Below are positions 9,107 through 23,543 of a stretch of DNA of 64,000 bases, one piece after another (the first letter of the stretch is position 1; the number at the start of each line of letters is the position of its first letter). A program made the position numbers and the translations under genes. The notes beneath the pieces were generated by a model, which saw only the letters and a program-made list of their open reading frames with translations, did not search any database and was not told the origin of the DNA. Source of the stretch: Sthenelais limicola. Lineage: Eukaryota > Annelida > Polychaeta > Phyllodocida > Sigalionidae. The stretch lies in NCBI GenBank assembly GCA_942159475.1, contig OW804094.1, positions 129,814,755 to 129,878,754 of the forward strand, given 5' to 3'.

Positions 9107-12100
9107 GTGAGACGACTGTACAAAACAAGTTTTTTCTCTCCGATGCTTTTGTTTGGCCAGACAAGAGTCCAGTTACCTTTGCCTTGATATAACCCCCTTG
9201 CCAGAGAAAGACCTCTTTTTCTGCATCGAATAATATTTTCCTTGTAACTTTCTATAGCCCGCAGGTCCTTTTGGAACATTGCTATAATTCTCATACAGAC
9301 AGACACCCAATGGAAAGAGCGAACCTCCACATTGATATCAAAACTTATCATGTAGATTTGACGTTTATGAGGCTTGAATTACTTGCGACTGTACACTTAA
9401 TACATGACCGAGTGTTTTTATAGTGGGTCCGGGCGGGGACTTTTATGAGGCATTTGGGGATGTTAATCACGGCGAGGCCGAGTTTGTTTGGACAATTTTT
9501 TGACATCCATTAGACTTTTTTATGTTTATTTTCCTCTGCTTTTTACTGGCCATAACTGCAATGCATTACGTCGACCCATAAGCACAACAGGGTCATCGAT
9601 ATGCTTCCTATGTTTTTATGACCCGACCAGACGCTACATTCCATGGTCTGGAGGAGCTGAAGAAGAACCTGGAGAAAGGGGTGCAGCTGATGGAGGAGCA
9701 GGAGGTGATAGGAGGACCCCACTACCACCGCCACCGCCACCGCCACCGCCACCACCTTCAAGCTCAGGAGGTACAGGAGGAGGACGACCCCCATCCTCCG
9801 CCATGGCGTCTGACGTTGCTATGGTAACAGAAGCTGAGATGTCTGACACCGACATAACCCACGGGAGGCGAGTTAATTATCCCGCAGGAAGCGTGTCAAC
9901 TTCTGAGCGTGACGCGCCCCAGGTAAATTCTAAATCACTCCGCTGATTATCCACTTGCATTAAAACCAGATTTCCAAAATGTTTTTGCATCAATCAGATA
10001 AGATCTTGCAATGTTTCTTGTCAGGGATATGTATGGTTGGTAACCAGCACAGTATGCCTCCCACCCCCCTCACCCCCAGTCCCCAACCCCCAACCCCCCA
10101 ACCCCCAACCCTCACACACACATTCCGTCCCCGCCTTGGGTGACAGGTGAGGGGGACCCGCCGGCGTGAACTTGGTTTTTATTTCAATTTTGACCCCCTT
10201 GAAAATTAAAAACAATCATGAATCAAAAGCAAAATCCCTCCTGAGCTGCACAGAATCGAAATTTGAGTAGACTCCGCACATCGATCATAGAAATGTGTAT
10301 TCAATTACGCCTACAGTGCCAAGATTAATAGGTTTTCACTCCTCTAATGATTCTCTAATCTAAGATTCAACTTTGATGGAAAACCTTTGTGCAATACGAG
10401 AGTCTGTATGAGTTGGAACACATGTTTATACATCCCAGTGAAAGTACCTTGATCTCGTGTTGTGCATTTCTTTTTAAATAGTGTCAAAAACTCAAATGAC
10501 AGTGCACTCTAGGTCCAAACCCTCAGATCACATAAGAATGGTATGTCAGCCTACTTCACTAATCGGTTTCCCTGCCTAGGACTCGGCGTTTTAATGGGAA
10601 TATAATGACAATTTGCGGTCTTAATCGAATCATAATGGCACTTTGCGGTTTGAGGCAAGAGGCTATCCCTTCATTTGAAGGGACTCTCCCAACTTTGGGC
10701 CTAGACTGAGTGGTACAGATTCAAACGCGTGAGGCACCGCACACATACACCGAGTGTTTGAGGTCTAAGTTAGGTGTATTCTATTTACTTTTTTTGTCTC
10801 CACAACATCAAATATTGACCCACATCAGTGTTAGTTGTTGCTAAGTTTAGACGCAGCTGTTTATACTGTCGATCATCTCTTATTGACATTAGCATTCCTT
10901 TATATAGCATGAACGTCACACCAGGGTTCAGGGATCAAAAATACATCCTGTCAGTGTCACAGTTTGGGTTTGGTCGGACTTTCTCGGTGGATCAGTTCCG
11001 TCACTAATAAACAACAATTAAGATGCGGGAGAAATTCATTTGCGTAGGGCATAAATCATGGATGGTGTTGGTTTAACCTTGGAGGTCAATCCATTGCAAT
11101 AAAAGGCAATAATAGTTCCTCTGCTAATTCGGATGTCCTCCTTTTCCTCTCCCCCATATGTTAACAACAGGTAAACATGTCTGTTTGTATCACAAAGACG
11201 AGGAACCTTTTTTACATATAAAAAAAACAAATCGTCCACTTGAAAAGATTAAGTGGTTTACTAAAAAGATTTTTTGAAGTTTACTAACGGTTACTGAAAC
11301 GGTTAATCATGGGGAAGAGATGTCGCCAAAACTTTGCCTGCATGATTAGCCTAAAGTAGGTGAAGCTATCTATCTATATATTTTTAATCTATCTGACAGT
11401 CAGTCCAGTCAGTCTACCACCACTGACTACACTGTATATCTTCAGAGAGAAGAGGGTGTGTGTTTTTTCTGGTGAAGGCCAGAGAACTTTTTTTAATGTT
11501 TCTTATGTGGTGTTTTAATGGCGAGTGTCTGGGTGACAGCTGTCGGAGTTTACAGCCCGCTCGTTATCTCTCTCACAGGTCACTGGGCTCCAAGGGTGGC
11601 TCATAACATTAAACGGGGATTAGAGGTAAAGACAAGTGATCGCCAGCAGATCCTCAGGTGGATTAGATCATATTGGGCATTTGTAATGATCTGTCAGACT
11701 TGCAGCAATCGTGTTGGACAAGCGCTGATCAGGCAGAAGTTTTAGGGCACATTCGCCCGGCCCTAGTGAAACCCATTAAGTGTTTCCCCATGCAAATTCT
11801 GGCTTGGCACCTGATCCGCCGTGTGCACACTATTGACTCTGGATCCCGCTGCGATGGGGAAATTCAAGGAATCCCAGGTTTTGGGACGAAGCGCAGGAGG
11901 AGCCCGGAGGAGGAGTGGGGAACAAGGGAGGGTGGGGAAAAGTGCTGGGGTTGGGGAGTATAAGAGCGTATTTATTCCCTTGAACCATGGAAAAAGCAGG
12001 GGGGGAATTTTCCACCGGGTGAGGAAAGTAGGATCGGTCCCAGAGGTATAACAGTGGGAGTGGGGCAGGAGTGGCGTTTGCGCAATGCATTACAGCACAC

Positions 12101-15100
12101 TCAATTACTGCTGGTCGGAGTATGTATTAATGTATTTCTTTACGATGCCCTTGCTTGGAAAAATGGAATCCCAGGTCTTAGTGTTGCTGATGCATTTTTA
12201 CTGAACCGTTAACTAAAGCTGGAGTGAGATTTACAGGTTTTAATGGGACAGGGCTTCTCCGGGTGAAATATGTTCTCATTAGAGGGCTTATAGAGCCTGC
12301 CCTGATGGACGAGGGCTGTCATTCCAGGTCAGGTCCACGCGGCCAGTAAATAAGATTATGGCCAATCTTGAGGTCGACAGTAAAAAGCCCAAGGTCTGCT
12401 CATGTCCATATTAGGACGTAATGCCATCTGAAGACTACACACATGCATCATAAAAACAAATGTTGGTTTTATGTATGTAGCTGTGTGTCGCTTTTAACAT
12501 GCATGATTTGTGTACAGTCTGGGTTCAGTCAGAGTTGAGAGTGTTCCTCCAAACTTAGGGAAAACCTCTCGCTCCGAACCACAAAATGCCATTAGAATAC
12601 AATTAGGGCCTGGAAAGTCATTAGCGCAGTAAGCGTCCAACCACTGACATACCATTCTCATCTGATCTGAGAGGCAATGAGGCTAGACTGTGTGCCTATA
12701 TAACATAACCTCTTCTGTTAAACTGCCCTCCACTACTATAAAACAGAAGGGGCTTCGTTGTGGAACTAGAGCTTTAGCTGTGATAAACTTTTTGTTGCAT
12801 TGAAAAAAAGTTATTTTCACATGAATAACCGTTATACTATAGGGTTGAAATGGAGCTGAAACAGTTCTTCAATAGGCAGGGACACTTGTATTAAAAGCAT
12901 GAACTGAATGCATTGACCCACGGGCTCAGACATCATATCCACTCGATCTTGCCTTTATCCCCGGCCTACTTATTGCCACCTCGAGTTAGCCTAGAATTCT
13001 GAGCGACCGATACGTTTTGGGAAGAGGCTGCGCATGAAAAATGCAATATGCACATCTGTGCCACCAGCGGGTCCTAATGCTCCAAGTTGCATTGCCCCCC
13101 CCCCCCCCCCGTCTCTTTCTCTCTCTCTCTCTCTAGCCCCCCACCCCCTCTTCTGCTCTCCAAAGGCCCTCTCATCTATATGTACTACTCCCAGTTACAT
13201 TGGAAGGGCCCTCTACTACCGACCCCCCACCCCACCCGTACATGCCCTAATAGATCTACAACTCTGCAGAAGACGACATAAGAAAAAGGGCCTGCCCAGC
13301 TTATACATGAAGCGATAAGAAATTCCCGAGTTGGAAGTCGACTGATAGGCTTTTTATCTCTGCTCACCCGCACCTAATGTAGATTTGCGACCTTCGTAAA
13401 ATAAGTGTCTGGAGGAAGTTCGTGACATAGAAAACACCCTGGGAGATAGTAAAAGTGGGCTGATCTCCATAACAATACAATTTGTCACATTTCCAGGCAT
13501 GAATGTTGGGGATACACCCAATAAACCACCGATATGGGCCATAGGTACATACCGGCATATATATACATTTCCTTCGTCCCTTCCCATGAACCTCCCAACA
13601 GCAGTTGAAACACTGAGTGTAGTTTTTATATATAAATAATGTATTACTTCTGAGTTATATTCCTGTATTAACATTTTTTAAAGAAAGGGAGGGAAATACT
13701 GAGGAATAGATATATTGCCTACTTTCGACAGTCTAAGAGAATGTATGACAGCAGATATATTACCATTGTCAAAGGGGGATAGTTAGAGGGGCAAAAAGTT
13801 AAGCAAAAAAAGTGGCGAATCAGCGTTTCTTATTATTCCATCAGCTGTATTTTGGGAAGTGGGTAGTTTCCATCTATTAATACCAGAATTTGTACGGGGT
13901 ACATTTATCCTTTATTCATTCTCATCTTATTGAGCGTTCCTCTCTCGATCGGCCATTTCCTCGATTCGCTCCTCAACATAAATCAGCACGATTGGATGAC
14001 AAGAGTTCCTGTAACAAACAGCGTGCCATTATACTAAGTTGGCCTATTGTGCGATCCGGAACTTTACCATTTGACCCCCTGCTGTACCGAGTGGCCATGA
14101 GACTGACCAGTGCGATATCTGTCATGCATTTATTGAAGTTGGAATGAGCAATGAGACCGGGTGCTATCAGAAGTAAAGGGCTTTTAGGGGTGATGGGTTG
14201 GGGGGCTTCCCCCATGCACTCACTGGAGATGTGCCTATACGAACCACGCCCCTCTCGAGGCGGGGCACACTAAATCATTCCATCCACGAGCTTAGAACTG
14301 CTGCTGGAGTAAGCATGAGAAGGAGTTGGTCAGTTCCTACTACTACAGGGCGGGCCCTGATGTTGGTGTGAGTGGGCTTGTTTTCTTTCTTCTGTCTCAC
14401 GACTCCTGTTTGTTTGCAGTGATAAATATATCACTTCTCGGATGTTGTCCCCCGCTAAGTGTATACAGTTTTCGCCCGATTGCTTATTAAAAGGCCAACA
14501 CACAACGGTTGATACATAAAAATCGCTCTCCCCTCTGCCCACCATAACTCACATGCCAGGTACACGCCCAGAAACTCTGCCACGCTCAGTGTTTCGTTGT
14601 TAATTGTGTTGGAAGAAGTTATTTTGTCTATCTTTTACTTCAAGCCTGTTGAATTTCGGGTGAATGTATAGCGATCATCGGAAAGACATATAAGGGCAAA
14701 TAAAGTCAAACCCAATCCACCCTTTGCCCTTTTGGGACACAGACCTGTTTTGATATATGTCTCCAACGCTTACCCCGAAGAACAGAGTTGCATTGACAAG
14801 GAACAGTGGAACTAGAGGCCTAAAGCAAAATAAGGCATCACTGGCAATATATCTGAGTGCAAAGTGAGGAATAGTTGTTTATACCAAGTGAAAGCAGCTC
14901 TCGTATCCCTTGATTGATTGATACTGTTGTGGGACTGTGTGTGTGTCCTACAGAAATAACAGCACATAGGAACACATATTGTTGAATAGTTCATGGATTG
15001 CGGTCACCCCCTCCTCCCCCAATGCCAGGACACTGACATTTGCCAGTCACAATAGCACCCAATATTAATCCCAGAGGGCTGACCCCAGATCCCTAATTCC

Positions 15101-18100
15101 CTCTCGTCGTCCCACCATTCCTACTCCCTTACCCCCCATTCTCCGCGCTCAGAGAGGGCCCATCTCCACGCCTGGCGAGTTACCTCTCCGAGAGGTCCTC
15201 GCCAATAACAAGGCTGCATGCTATTCAACCAAGCCATCCACAATCCCCTTGATGAAAGTAAATTCGCAGGCATGTGTGATGATTGGGAGTCATTTCGGGT
15301 CATGGATTCACCGACTTGCATTTTGTGCATGTCCTAATCCGCTACCCCTCCATGCAATTCCAGCACAAAGCTTCTTTCTTTCTAAGAATGTAAGACCTAT
15401 ACAGATTGACAATGTTGAAACTTATAGTGTTTACTATAAAGTTCGTGTCTATCCAGATTCCATTTATGTATCAAGTTGTAATGAAAATCCACATATTTAT
15501 ATTGTGATTATTCTGTCTTGTGCGCTGCTCTGCTTTACATTTGTTCCTGGTTTATTTTTGTCAAAATCTCTAAATATTATGAAAGGCCATTATTTGGAAA
15601 GCACTTCCCATCATATCCTCTACTTTTATTTCTCTTTATGTTGTTTATGGTATCGTTTGTTTAACCCAAAAGTGTTGGATGCCAGACAGATTTTGATTGG
15701 CACAAAGGGCACCAGACTATATATCCAGCTTTTTTCTGATATTTTGTATCCTCTCCTCTATAGGCATTTCTCTTGGCGAGTACACGTGAGAACGCATCTA
15801 GTATGTCCTCTCCTAACAAAAATTGCTCTGATTTCTCATGTATGTCACAACTACGAGATTGGAATAATGTTTTTTTGTTTGTTTTAATGGATATTGGAAT
15901 GTTTATCTCGTTGGTCAGAACAACGAGGGTACTATACTCGTTGGTCACAACGGTCACCGGTATTCCATGGCAAAGCACCTGTCTAATTATCATACCATAG
16001 GTATTTGCCTATTAAAATGTTTTTTAAGCGATAGTCTTAAAGATTGTAGCTATAACTTGTCAATAATGATTATTGAAGCACCTCGATTTTACTTTGTAGG
16101 TAAACTCACAAATACTCGTGATATAGACGCGCTCCTCTGTATTCTGCTGGGTTTTGCTGCAGTAAACCTAGAGTAATAAAAGTAAAGTTTGTAAATGCAT
16201 CACATAACATAACACATGTCCCTTCGTTTATCATCACCTTGAATATACAGACGCAACACACACATGCACACACTGGTAACCACACACCAGTACCGCACCA
16301 CACACATGGACCTCCTCAGCTCCAAGTTGAACAAAAAAAAAAAATCTCATTTTTGCACGTCCTCATTCCTCACTCATCCCATATTGCCTGTCCTCTCCCA
16401 CAAATACCACCCTTTCTCATTTTCCTTGCCCCCTTCCTCTCCTCCTCCTCCTCCTCCAACCCGACCACCACCACTCCACCTCCCACCACTCCACCACCCA
16501 CCACCACCCTTTTTCCCATTCCTCTGCCCCCTCCCCCCACCCCATCCCTCACCCGGAGCTTCATTAAATGCCCTCCGCGCTTGAGGGTATAGCTATGCCA
16601 AATACGACATGCTGCATTCCATTAATTTATCAACTCCAATATCTGCCATGGCATTAATATCCCTCACGCGTCACAGATGTACTGCAATATTATGCATTGG
16701 AATTAGGGATTAGGTCCAGGGGTCGAGGAATGTCCATACCCGGCGGGCTATCTATATCATAACTGTCTGAATGCCGTAATACAAACCGTCAACGGCCAGA
16801 GTCCACTTGTGAACATAACAGTATAATTATAATCCTGTGAAACACTTCCCTGTTTCGAGTCCCAGTGACCGTGAGCTTTATTCAATAACTAAAAAGTTTA
16901 GACGAACATTTTTTGTGTATACCCTATGAAGGTGTGGTGGTGTCCTTATATCGTTAGTCAAGCAGTCCCTTTCCCGGTCCCTTCCTTTCTTTACTACACG
17001 TACCTACAGGGTAAATCTAAGTGGGGAAATGGATTTATATCAATTGAAAAATGTCTTGTTATTTCATGTTGTTGAAACTTTGTAACCAATTATAATGCCA
17101 AAACAAGAATCAAGGCATTTGGACGGTATAGAACTAACTATATAATACCTGTTAAATCAGAAGCTGAACTACATATTTGTAAAAAAAAATCAGCAAATAA
17201 AAGAATTCTTGGATTGAATTGAATTGAAAGTGGGGCGAATTATCAGAAAATTGAGAGGATAGACTGATTTGCCACTCCCACTCAGTGATGTGGCAGTTAG
17301 GTATAGCGCGTGTCTAGGTGCACACTTCCGAAACTCAATCATTTCCCTCTATAAAGTGTGGATCTCAGCTTTCGATTTTTTTCATCTTTCGACTGACAAT
17401 ATCTAGTCATTGTGGTAAATCATGGCATGAAACACTTTGTTGTGGGGTGTGTGAAGAGCCTGGTAAATGATCATGGTTTCTCTTCCAATACACCAACGCG
17501 TATAGAATATTTATTGATAAAGACCTTCTTCATCCCTTTTTGTCCAGTCTCTGATATTGATAAATAAAGAATTCATTCGTATGGAATGTTGTAAAAAAAA
17601 ATCAAAAGTTCAATCAGTGTTGATGTTTCAGCATTTAACAATATGGTAATTTATGTCTACAACATCACGTGAAAGTATGCTATTGAAGTACAATACACTT
17701 ATTTGGTTTTTAAGTGTTCTATAGATAACACCAAACGTGTAAAGTCATGGTACGGTTGTAAATATAATAAGCGCTGATATGTGTTCACATTGTACGTCAA
17801 ACATATTGAACTTTGTCCCTATATTCGCTTCTATTTCTAGCAGGTACACTAATCTCGGGGAGAGCCCAGTTTGCTGCATCCATACCATAGACACTCGAAA
17901 AGTAGGTGTAGGTGAATCCACACTGAGCGTAAGAAACACCTTTCAGTGCCTCAATACTACGAGGAGTTCCCCTTGGCCTCGTAGCACCGGGACCCCCCTT
18001 ACGGGGCCTCCCATAGCAGTGTTGTGGAGCCCACGCTACAAACGTTCATTGTACGCACGGTGCTCGAGTTGGCGCGCGGAGCCCAGTGATGACGTGGAAC

Positions 18101-21100
18101 TAGGGACACCCTCGGAACCTCCGAGGATTCCCCTTAGTGTGCTACTATTAATAGAAACTGGTGCCTGTCAATCAGAACCAGGATGTCGTGTGTTGGAGGG
18201 CGATCATCTGAGTATGAGTCATCGCTGTGTTTAGGACATCTTGGAGCTCTGCCACTTGCCCGCCATCTGGAGGTGCGAGGTACAACTGGGACATCCTCTT
18301 GATCCGCTCTCAGTGAAGCAGTTCATGTCTGTAGGAACCTCTATCGTCTTTAGAGAGGTGATGAGGAAACTGCTCACCTATTTTTGCCCCGACCTCTTCC
18401 TCTTGTGATGACTGCATCGGGGGAAAGGTTGTGATGACCAAGGAACCCAGAATATAAATAAATGTTTGCCACAAGGCGTGTTGAACAAACCTCAGAACAC
18501 CATCAGCAAATGCCAATGATCGAGGTCAAATCCTGTTATCGTTGAATAATTAAATCCTTGACCGTGCCACCTTTGGTCAGAATTTCCAAAAACAGTTCCG
18601 TCCACATCGATCTTGTGTAAGCTAAAAAGGGCACTTGATCGATGTCACGCCGGATCCAAATCCACATGACACCATTGCAATTTTAATAACTTCCAGAATT
18701 TATCTCAGTTATTCAAATAATGCGACCAGACAACGATTATTAATTCAGCAGCAGGCCCAATAATAGTATAATTGATTGGCTATAGTCTGATTAAGTCGAA
18801 TCAAATTAAATATATGAGGGTCCTTGCATACACATGTATACACATACAGCTGACGATGACATTTTACTGCATGGGCACGTGCCATCGCGTGAGGCGATTA
18901 CCATCATAGCTGTGGTGGCATGATAATTGTGGCTTTCAAGTTTAATGTTGAATGACCATCTATTTAAATAATGCTTAAGACACGTACAGTACGCAATTTG
19001 TTACACTTACAGGCCTCTCATAATAAACAGAATACAACTATTAACTTTTGCTTATTGTGTGAATTTAGGCTGAATATATAAATTATGATGAGATCCTTCT
19101 TGGAAGAAGCTTCATACATGCATGCATACAGGAAGTTCTTTGAATCTTATATCTTTTTATGCCCTGGCACTTTTGGCATAGTCCAAAGTTTGACCTTAAA
19201 TACGCGAAACATCTAGTATTGGTTTAACATGCATGGTGATATAGTTCCATCTTTTTTGCCTTAGACATGTTAAGGATCATGTTAACGCATAACGATACAT
19301 TTGTGGGGTAAATGTCACTTTTTTTTAAAAATAAAACCAAAACATTTACTTATTCATTCATTCATTCATTCATTCATTCATTCATTCACGCATGTCTTAA
19401 GTGACACTCCTTTGTCAGTTATTGCCCAAACACGTTCATTCTTTCTACGTACGTGATTAGAAAGCAATACTACCTAGCCCTCGTCCAAACCACAATATTT
19501 AATACCAGTGGGAGTGCTTGTCCTTTTAATAGCTTTTAATCTTACCATTCACTGCTGTAGAAGCTTAGTACAATGGAGAATCGTTAAAGCGTAGCTGAAA
19601 TAATTAGGCATATATCGTGAAGGGTAAGCTCCCGTCACGACTTGGTCATTTCAATGCAGAGTAAGCTAGTGTAACTTGGCTTTGTATGCCCTATATAACC
19701 ATTACATGATTGTATGTTTAGAAACAAGTCGTGATCCTATACTCAGTAGGGCATGGCAGCTATATCAACTCATCTGTAAATTGGTCATATGATGATGATT
19801 GTAAACAAAATAATAATACCTAGGTACAGTAAGTACAGATAGAAAGAATATAGATATTTGTTGGTGGCCGATTTGTTGGTGGCTGATTATTGAAAACATT
19901 ACATCACAATATCGATAGATAGTCGGATAACACATTCTTGTATTTGCCTTCGTGTGTGTGCAAAATAATCTTCATGTGATATGTTTTATCGTATTCAAAA
20001 TACTTGCCAATGAAAAGGGGAATGGCATTTGAATGATTCCAATGAATAAACTTCACTTCAGAACCAAAGTAATAAAATAATGTTTTACCACCAAACCTCA
20101 AGCATGAGGCCATCTTGTCACATGTAGAATCATACGTGGCGATGTTGATTCATACAAATCTATGTCCAATATTTATCCTATATTTCTTACTCTTTAATTG
20201 TTTCAGCGATTTCCTCAAGCTATGTATACAGATAAACATGTACTTGATAATACTCAACATATGTACTTTGTAGCTTCTTCAAAGTATGGTTCAGTTCCCA
20301 ATAGATAATCCCTCCTCACATTATCCAATACTCATGAACTCCCTATAACCAATATTGTGACTCACGCCCTCTGAAGAAAAAAAAACAGAAAGCAAAAGCA
20401 GGAAAACCTAGCTTGGACTGTTCCCAGACAAAACAGATAGATAATAGGCCATGTCATAAGAGCCGTATCTCTGCTTAATTTTTTCTTTAGATTGAGTTGC
20501 ATATTCTTTTGAAGTAACAACTGTTAATATATACAACCATGACATCATGGTCTATTTATAGCAAAATGACTCACGCTTGCTAGTGCCCCTGGAGCTAGAT
20601 CTTCAGGAAACAATCAGTGTAATATGATACTGAAGTGGTTTACTTAGCTCAGGTTCAGCTGATAAAAATGACATGTGTAGTTTTCCTCCTCAACACTGAA
20701 ACTTCTGAGGCAAAGAAAGACAAGAAAAATCCAGCTTCTCACTAATTACCATTGAGAGGGTTACGGCTAATTTGTGAATGCATTTATCAAACGGTTATAA
20801 AAATGGTTGATATTAAAGTAACATTGCCAGAGCTCAGTCAACAAAATAGCCTTGATAATCAATTCAAGATTGCTGCAATTAACTACTGGTTAATTATAAT
20901 TGTCTAATTTTCGAGAAATCTTCTAAAAATTAGGTTAGGTGCTTGCTATTAGCCACGTTTTCACCACATAATTAAATTTTCCTTCAAACGTCGTTCATAA
21001 TCATCTATCATTTTCGTGATGATTGAGCCAATTTGACCCTGGACCTGGGATTTATTGTAAGTCACCCAGCTAACGTTATATAATCATCTTTGTAAGCAAT

Positions 21101-23509
21101 TTGCACAAATTGGTGGGCAGTTTTACTAACAGTTGTCTTCATTTTACTATAGGTTTATCTTAGTGCCATGTGGCAAGGAGGAAAACTCGGTTTAGCGTAC
21201 TATGATCTCGACACCACACAAATCTTTATGATGCCCGACACGATGGAGACAGAAGAGTTTACAATCTTAAAAAGAGGTGAGAGAACCAGTGCAGAAATCC
21301 ACCTCTTCTAACAAGAAACTAATTTCCAAAAGTCAACACAGTTTAATCTCACTAAATCGCTTTCCACACACATAAAATCCAGTGAAATACAATGTTTAAA
21401 AATGCATGATCGTCTGGAAACGTCACAGTGCATTACTTGGGTGAACTATGTAAGTATATTTTTATTGAATGATGTCAAATTGTTATTGCAGTGGTGGGGC
21501 AAATCCAACCATCTGTCGTCGTTGTCAGCACAAAAAGCGATGAACGATTTCTGCAGTTTCTCAGAAAACTTGGTGAGTTTTGAACAACTCTGATTGTCAA
21601 CCTATGCATTTACAAGGACGAAAGACTTTAAAGCAACAAGTCAGGTTAACAGAAGCCAGAACCAAATAAATTTTACGATGGTTGCACATGCTTCTTCATG
21701 ATGGCCTTGCCACTTTCTCTAGGGTGTTTCCCCTTTTCAATTTCACATGGATTCCCAGGGTATAATGATAATGTTTGGGGACATTTTATTTAATCGCATT
21801 TAATCGTATCAAATTGCTGAAAAGTAATTGGAATCATCAAAACTAAATACAGGGAATCAAGATATATAGCTGGGCGAAATTGCAGTCCCAACCCCTTGCC
21901 CAAGCCACGCTAAGGTTTCTGATATGATTGTGTTAACATTTACAACATTAACTTGTCACATGTTTTCAATAAAGTCTTGAAGTTGTGCTTGGCAGTGCAT
22001 TTTAATTGACTCCGTAACATGTAATCCGGTTGCCCAATCATAGAGATCAGCATGAGTGGGGCGCACAAGTCTTTTTTTCATGACAAGTGCTGAAAGGATG
22101 AAGTACTATACCAGTCATGAGGGTAATACCCTTCACCCCTTTACCACCTGCGGTTATCTCCAGGGTCACTCACTATACGATAAAGGCAACCCTGGATAGT
22201 CTTCTTCCTGCTTGCAACTCGTATACTCTAGCGTGCACCTGGAGTTGTTGTGAGAGTCATCAACCAAGCTGTGTTGTCATGCTCCTGGCTCCCCCCAAGA
22301 GGTGAAAAGATGGCCAAACCCTCTGCCAAATGGTGATGATTCAGCCTCTGATGTGGTCAGGGGGTGATGATAGAAGTCTTAGGTAATGGTTTGATGTATA
22401 TTGCTGCTTGCTTGTGCTGGGCCCAGTCGGCTGACCAAGCTACAACTATACGTAACGCAACAAGCTGTCTTCAGCAGACCCTGCAGTATTTATGACCAAA
22501 TGCTGAGGAAACTGGTGTAATGGTCCACCGTCCCTTTTGTAAAAACAAGCAAACTAGAACCAGCGTTTCTTTTTTTAGTCTTAGGCTTGGAGGATGTAGG
22601 CGAGAACCGCTGCCAGTCAGCTGTCAAAGTTACCAGCTTTCCACTGAATGCTTGACCTTTCCAGCGAATTATTATTTTTTATTAAAAGGAAAACCTTCAC
22701 ACTTAGTCTTGGGGCGACCGCTTTGATGTGAATATTTGATAAAAACAGACCCACCTTTTTAGATCTAATTAAAGTAACCCTCCAGGATCTATTATGTCTG
22801 TCAGAGACCCTTCTCAACTTGTGGGGTAGCAACTACTCGAAAGGACCATGTTCCCAAGCTACCAAAAAATGCTTTCCTAATGCAGCACAGAATGAAATGA
22901 ATGTGAAACAGCCATACGAAATAAAGTGTTGTTATTTTTCAAGTGGGCATGTTTCGTCTCGGAATTCAACAACCCATGAACATGATTCTGAGCAGAACTT
23001 CTCCTTTCGTCAAATTTGAGACAGGACTTCCACCTTGTTCTCTAGTTGTCATTAAACATTTATACTGTTTAAACGAAACAATGCCTTATGGTGTTAACTA
23101 AGTCTCTCTGCTACAGGAAGAAAATATGTTTCTTGAGCCCATACACACATGTGTAGTGAATGAAGGTAGATCTGGGGTTAGGTGTTACTTGTTAAGGCTT
23201 ACATCTGGGTTACTAATGCAAAGCCGGACACCAATGCTTCAAGTCCAATTCACTCAAAGTGTTCGTCTTCTCACCATGGTGATTTATTAAGGGCCTTAAT
23301 TAATTAGTCAGTTAGATGTGATGATGATTTTGTGGTTTAATTAGGTGTACATAAGTGCACACATGAATTATGAGGCTTTCACGTGGACGTATTTATAATT
23401 AATTTCATAATTAACTTATTAAGGGGAGGGCATATTTTATTGGCAAATGAAGAGGGGAGAGATGGGAGGGGGGGGGAGAAAGAGACAGAGAGAGGGAGAG
23501 AGAGAGAGG

Positions 23510-23543
<34 letters not shown>

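Larger units (their letters stand above)
9923..21152 (+). other. MSH5 intron 1 (11.2 kb), no other gene supported
   Basis: Holds two good MITE copies (10505-10708, 12515-12690), C-rich and CT-rich tracts near 10060-10110 and 13096-13135, a CCT/CCA-rich low-complexity stretch (about 16430-16550), a GC-richer island at about 17.9-18.5 kb and an (ATTC)n microsatellite (about 19351-19388). Open frames here, including one of 212 codons at 15249-15887, show no known domain. Confidence 0.7.

Noticed and set aside
9618..9827. Alternative frame with a coiled-coil-like Glu/Lys/Leu segment then His/Arg repeats
   Set aside because: Reads well for about 25 residues but ends in the CCGCCA repeat; the frame joining MSH5 explains the same DNA with matching splice phases.
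15249..15887. 212-codon open frame with hydrophobic stretches
   Set aside because: No domain, AT-rich codon use like the surrounding intron, no splice or promoter context; its hydrophobic runs follow from T-rich DNA.
16239..16592. Pro/Thr/Ser-rich open frames in two frames
   Set aside because: Produced by CCT/CCA low-complexity DNA; overlapping frames and the opposite strand are equally open.
17779..18234. 151-codon frame over the GC-richer island
   Set aside because: No recognisable protein; kept only as an unexplained island.
19351..19388. Possible CRISPR-like regular repeat
   Set aside because: Plain tetranucleotide microsatellite without spacers, in a eukaryotic genome.
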